DNA of 64,000 nt from Coriaria nepalensis (lineage: Eukaryota > Streptophyta > Magnoliopsida > Cucurbitales > Coriariaceae): contig CP114496.1 of assembly GCA_027186245.1 (NCBI GenBank), positions 69,501-133,500 of the forward strand. The letters run 5' to 3'. Numbering within the stretch: position 1 is the first letter of the stretch; each line of letters starts with the position of its first letter. The notes beneath the pieces were generated by a model. That model was given only the letters and a program-made list of their open reading frames with translations, made no database searches and had not been told where the DNA came from. The translations under genes and the position numbers were made by a program. This document shows, one piece after another, positions 58,860-64,000 of this stretch.

Positions 58860-60584
58860 AATACAATAGCATCCTGTTAATCTCTAAGGTATGTACAAAG
58901 GGACAGCCTCAGTCAATTACACAGCTTTACATGCAAACATAGCCAAAATGAGAAATTGGTGATCTAGGTCTAGATGTTGCTGAGCACAAGACCAGAGCAT
59001 TGGAAGATTGTCTTTTTTAGGCAAAACGCCAAGGCCATATGGAACACCAGAGATCTAGGTCATAGATACTAGAGACAGAATACATAGAGATGGAGACAAG
59101 AGTGACGTTGAAACAAACAAATACGTTAGTAAACTATTCTTGTGATTTCCTTCTGTAAAATTAACACTACGTGTATATGCATTTTTCTATTCGTGCTACA
59201 GAAACAAACCACCAAGGTGTAAAGCTAATAACTAGCACTTCAACTCAGAATGAAACACCAATAATTAATCATTCGAATAAGAAACAACATAAATTTACCA
59301 AGAAACCTATGCTGCCAACCCTCAACTCTGGATAAGATCTTCTTAATGAACCATAAAAAATATTTGCCTTTAATCTTCCTATATATAAAGGACATCCTAA
59401 GTAAGTGATAGGTAAGTTTATCAAATGAAAAGTAGTATTCTTTATTAGGCACCTCCTAGAACTAGAAACCTTAGGATGGACAGAGAAACCGCTCTTGTTC
59501 TTATTAATCAGTTGACCAGAAACATTTTCATACTCATGCAGTAAATCCATTACCCTTAGATGATGCATTCAACACTCTTCCTAAAGATACTCACTCTCTA
59601 CTTGTCAAAACAAAAGGAAGCCTTGCAAAAATACGAGATGGAAGCCGACTATTCATTCCCTTGTTACTTTTTATTGCAGCTTTGTTCGTCAGTCGAATGT
59701 AATATGCTGTAGTTTTACTTACCAATTTGATTCCAATTTTCAGCCTAGTGGAATTGGAGAAGCTGCTACTTTCCTTTACCTTCTCCAAGCAACAAGACAC
59801 AAACTAATGGTGGAATCTCGACACAATAGAATCTCTCAAGGCCTTGAGATCACCATGTACAAGCAAGTCGAGTTCGAATTTCTTCTACCAATAGCAACTT
59901 TCAAGCAGCGTTGTGGTTTCTTTCGCCAAGACCTGTCAACATGTATTATTTCCATTGCCCATCCTTTCACTGTCCTCTTTCATGGGAAAGAAAATATAAT
60001 TCTATTCCAGTTTAGGACGTGAAAGTTTAAATTGCATGACTCTTCGGCAGCAAAAGAAAGGGAGAGACTAGAGAGAGAGAAGTTTAGTAAGTACCCCAAT
60101 TTTCCTCATTAAAAAATAAAAAATAAACTATATTAATTAATATTTTTTTGAATTAGTATTTTAAAGAAAATAAAAAAATCTTATAAATTTAGATGTTGAT
60201 AGATAAGGATTCTCTCCAAATCTTATTAAATCTGTCAAATCTTTTCAAACAAGAATCTTCTCTTTTAAAAGCTCTTAAACTCATCTCTAAGATAACCTTC
60301 CTAGACTACCTTCCTTCTTCCCTTAATCCCATCCCAAGTTCACAGCTCTTTCTCTCAGTAACTTTCTTGTTCTTGTTGTTCATGATTTTATCTCTCTGAT
60401 TTTGCCATATTCAATTCTGTCTCCCATTAATGACTTGCATGTGTCCTGTAACTATGTTCTTTATTAGGTAACTTATGCAGTACGCCCATTTACATGTGTA
60501 GCAAAACTAATAAAAATTGAATTTTGTCAAACTTGATAATCCGTTTATGAACATTTTGATCTTTTTTTTCCCCCCCTTCAGGCA
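58860..60584. other. Spacer with LINE fragment; PAP upstream DNA
   Basis: Apart from the LINE fragment no gene was recognised. A pyrimidine tract ending CTTCAG at about 60580, directly before GCAATGG, looks like a splice acceptor, so the phosphatase gene probably has an intron in its 5' UTR. Confidence 0.4.
59240..59600 (-). mobile_element. LINE (non-LTR retrotransposon) RT fragment
   Basis: The minus strand reads LLHEYENVSGQLINKNKSGFSVHPKVSS...NLPITYLGCPLYIGRLKANIFYGSLRR. This is the segment after the catalytic FADD box in plant LINE reverse transcriptases, with the signature 'SGQ.IN..KS' and 'YLG.P...GR'. About 110 codons remain with a frame change near 59450. The rest of the element is missing. 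Confidence 0.75.
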
Positions 60585-63500
60585 ATGGAGAAGTACTGGT
60601 CTCTGAACATGCTTGTGATTCTGCTTTTGATCTTGCACTCTTCCTCAGCTGCACAAGGAGGAGGGGATGGTCATCAACCTCTTTCTCAGATTGCTATTGA
60701 AAAGACTGTTCTTGCACTTGATCCTAACGCTTTTATCCAAGCCCATGCAACCACGCTTGACATGAAGGTGACAACACAAAACTTTTTCTCCTACTCATTA
60801 TTCTCTCTCTATATATAAGATATATAGATACAATGCTTGTAGGGACATTGATATTTTGTTCTAATTCAATATTGTAGGTTGTAAGTCCTCAGACGTTCAT
60901 AGTAAACCTTACGAACCCTCATCCTTCCGGCGACGATTGGGTCGGAGTTTTCTCTCCTGCAAACTTCAGGTGTGTATTTATGGCTGAGCTCCTCTCAATT
61001 TGAGGAGCTTCCCAGTTGATGAAAGAAACTACAACGTTTCCAACTTTTAAATGCTATAATATGCCTAACGGAGTGATGTTTTTATGATTTGTTTCTTTCT
61101 CTTTTCATATTTTAGTGGCTAAGAATTTAAATTATTTTAGTGATTGATTATGAAAAAAGGTTTGATCGATTTTTGTTCCTTTTTTCTTCTTTCTTTTCTC
61201 TGTTTGGTTAACATTTTGTTTCTCTTGTGGCAGTTCATCTATCTGCCCATCAACTGATTACAAAGACCAGAGTCCTTATCTCTGCACGGCCCCTATCAAG
61301 GTAATGTGCTTCTTTTTTTCTTCAGCCTCTGTGCTTTTGCTTAATCCTGAACTACTAAGCAGACTTGAGCAGTTGATGCTAGTTTATCTAATCGAGTTTT
61401 GTTATTGAACTTTTCCGATTTTCAGTACAAGTATGCCAATTATATGAATGGAGATTATACAAAGACAGGCAAAACTTCTTTGAGGTTTGATTTGATCAAC
61501 CAACGTGCCGACTTTGCATTTGCATTATTCTCAGGAGGGTTGTCTAATGTATAATTCATTAATCTTCATTCTTCTTTCAATTCCCTCTTCTATAATTGCT
61601 AATTCAGATTTTGTCAGTTGATTAACACCATTTCTGGTTTTGCAGCCAAAATTAGTTTCAGTTTCCAATGCTGTAGTTTTTCCAAACCCAAAGGAACCCC
61701 TTTATCCACGTCTAGCTCAGGGGAAGTCTTGGAATGAAGTGAGTTTCACATTAAATGATATTCAATTGGAATTGAGTTCAATGAAAATTTGTTTAAAATA
61801 TTGATGTCTTATTGCAGATGACAGTGACCTGGACAAGTGGTTATAATATTGATGAAGCCGTACCACTTGTCGAGTGGGGCCTCCATGGAGAAACTCTAGT
61901 CCGGTCACCTGCCGGAACATTGACTTTTCAAAGAAATAGTGTATGCGGTATGAATCAGTGATGAAATCATCCTGAAATATGCAAGTGAAGAGCCATAAAC
62001 AAATTTAATTTTCTTTTCTGTGTAAACTTTCCAGGTGCACCAGCTCAGACTGTTGGTTGGCGTGATCCGGGTTTTATACACACCGGCTTCTTAAGAGACT
62101 TATGGCCTAATTCAGCGTATGCAATTCTAAATTTGATATCTAATGTCTGGAGAAAAGAAAAAGATTATTAACTCTATGATCATGAACTGTTTGTTTTATT
62201 CAGGTACACATACAGGCTTGGTCATAGATTGAAAGACGGCTCGTACATCTGGAGCAAACAATATCAGTTCAAGTCGTCTCCATATCCGGGTCAGGACTCG
62301 TTACAGCGCATAATGATATTTGGTGACATGGGAAAGGTAAACACATTAGCCAATGGTGAATACTATTTTAATTTTCAAGATATAAAAGTTTATACACCTT
62401 TTTTTTTCTCTCCTTTATTGAAATTTCAGGGAGAGCGTGATGGTTCGAATGAGTACAGTAATTATCAGCCGGGTGCTCTCCAAACAATGGATCAACTCAT
62501 CAAGGACTTAGATAACTACGACATTGTTTTTCACATCGGAGATATCTCTTATGCAAACGGATACCTCTCAGAATGGGATCAGTTCACGGCACAAGTTGAA
62601 CCCGTCGCCTCTACTAAGGCATATATGATTGCAAGGTTTACCTGCTTTCCTTTCTGCTTTTGCTTGTGTTAAACCAGTGTGCTAAGATCTCTCATCGAAC
62701 AAAAATATTACTTATTTTTCCTTTACAGTGGAAATCACGAACGCGACACGCCCCGGACAGGATCTTTCTTCAACCACAATGATGCGGGTGGTGAATGTGG
62801 AGTGCCAGCTCAAACCATGTTTTATGTACCGGCTGAAAACCGAGCCAAATTCTGGTAATAATCATGTGCCATTTATTTTTAGCCACCCTGATCTACAATA
62901 TACTCGTTTGTGTTGAAACTGAGTTTTTTGGTCAAGTACTGTTAAAAAATGTTGGTTGTTATAAAATAACGTTCACAGGAGGCAACATACTTTGAGCGGA
63001 AAAGGCCTTTTGAGCAAGACTCAATCTTTGCTATGAGCCTTACTAGTTTTTGGCCATACATGATTCATTTTGTGGGTCAAACTAATATTTTTCGATTTTC
63101 CCAGGTTTTCTAGTCTCTCCTCTTTTCGTTTTCTGAATCTGTCTGTTATTCTGCTTTCAACTCATTTTTTACTATGTGAATTAAGTTTTGTTAACTAGTT
63201 TTCTAGATGGAAAGTTTTCTAAGTTTCTATACATCACATGGAAACCAATGAGAATATACATGATTTCAGCCATATTGTTTGTGTCAAAATATGTACAGTT
63301 GTTGATGATGTTTGTGACAAATTTTGTTAGGTACTCTACGGATTATGGGATGTTCAGGTTCTGCATAGCGGACAGTGAACACGACTGGAGAGAAGGTACA
63401 GAACAATACAAATTCATCGAACAATGCTTTGCATCTGTAGACAGACAGAAGCAGCCATGGCTAATCTTTGTGGCACATCGTGTCCTCGGCTACTCCTCTA

Positions 63501-63946
63501 ACGATTGGTATGCCCAGGAGGGTACTTCTGAGGAGCCCATGGGAAGAGATGATCTGCAGAAGCTCTGGCAGAAGTACAAGGTCGACATTGCATTTTATGG
63601 CCACGTCCATAACTATGAAAGGTCATGTCCCATTTACCAGAACCAATGTATGAACAATGAGAAATCGCATTATTCCGGCACGGTGAGTGGGACCATTCAC
63701 ATCGTGGTAGGTGGGGGCGGGGCCCACCTATCGAACTTCAGCCCACAACATCCTCGTTGGAGTATCTACAGAGATTTCGACTGGGGACTTGGGAAATTGA
63801 CCGCTTTTAACCATTCTTCGCTTCTGTTCGAGTACAAGAAGAGCCGGGATGGGAAAGTTTATGATTCGTTTACCATATCAAGGAATTATCAGGATGTGTT
63901 AGCTTGTGTTCATGATAGCTGTGAAGCAACCACCTTGGCTGCTTGA
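60585..63946 (+). CDS. PAP27: Purple acid phosphatase, PAP27-type
   Basis: Eleven exons (60585-60767, 60878-60969, 61234-61300, 61426-61548, 61646-61738, 61818-61947, 62035-62116, 62204-62336, 62430-62635, 62729-62854, 63331-63946), all GT-AG and in phase, encode 616 residues, close to the PAP27 length. A signal peptide (LNMLVILLLILHSSSA) suggests secretion or the vacuole. A fibronectin-like N-terminal domain is followed by the metallophosphoesterase domain with all five PAP blocks: GDMG, GDISY, GNHE, FVAH, GHVH. The dinuclear-metal ligands (D; D and Y; N; H; H and H) are all present. The group is often labelled 'probable inactive', but the ligands argue for metal binding. Likely role: hydrolysis of phosphate esters outside the cytosol. 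Confidence 0.95.
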
Positions 63947-64000
63947 AAATAACAAATGCTGTTAATTGTCTTCTAGAAGAAGACATTAGAATTTTGGTAA

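Overview
This is plant nuclear DNA, almost certainly from a eudicot. The evidence is AT-rich intergenic DNA, multi-exon genes with short GT-AG introns, and plant-only families: an SBP-box factor with a miR156 site, an isoprenylated HMA protein, a DUF579 xylan protein, a plant non-specific phospholipase C and a CBS/PB1 protein. Remnants of plant Ty3/gypsy, Ty1/copia, LINE and Ulp1-carrying Mutator-like elements lie between the genes. I cannot name the species. There are no bacterial operons, CRISPR arrays or obvious tRNA/rRNA genes.

Layout. From 1 to 28 kb the window is gene-poor. It holds a decayed gypsy gag (0.46-1.44 kb, minus), a two-HMA isoprenylated metal-binding protein (4.6-5.9 kb, minus), several foldback or MITE-like palindromes, a gypsy LTR-like tract (about 9.4-10.9 kb), a broken Mutator-like element with DUF1985, Ulp1 and transposase fragments (11.4-14.5 kb, minus), an orphan tail-anchored protein gene (19.3-19.9 kb, minus), SAE1 of the SUMO E1 (20.5-22.9 kb, minus; 10 exons) and a degenerate copia element (24.2-25.0 kb).

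From 28.7 to 45 kb the window is gene-dense: an SPL13-like gene with a miR156 site, an F-box/FIST gene with an apparent 1-nt frameshift, a candidate 61-residue coiled-coil gene (minus), a 14-exon CBS-CBS-PB1 protein, a secreted-type non-specific phospholipase C and a large DnaJ/DUF3444 protein (minus). From 45.7 to 49.9 kb a nested retroelement graveyard interrupts the genes, with 180-bp and 71-bp tandem repeats. From 50.6 to 64 kb come a plastid DUF1499 protein (minus), SEC61 gamma, a MOCOS-like PLP-fold protein lacking the expected lysine (minus), a 21-bp minisatellite, an IRX15-like DUF579 gene, a LINE fragment and a complete PAP27-like purple acid phosphatase.

The genes do not form one pathway. 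Their order does appear to be an ancestral block. From memory, Arabidopsis relatives of SAE1, SPL13, the CBS-CBS-PB1 protein, SEC61 gamma and PAP27 lie close together around At5g50400-At5g50680. The F-box/FIST, HIPP and CBS-CBS-PB1 relatives also lie around At5g63490-At5g63530. I found no convincing new biological system. The most unusual items are the foldback elements sharing a CGAC...GTAGAGT core, the broken F-box/FIST gene, the lysine-less PLP-fold protein and the small coiled-coil gene.
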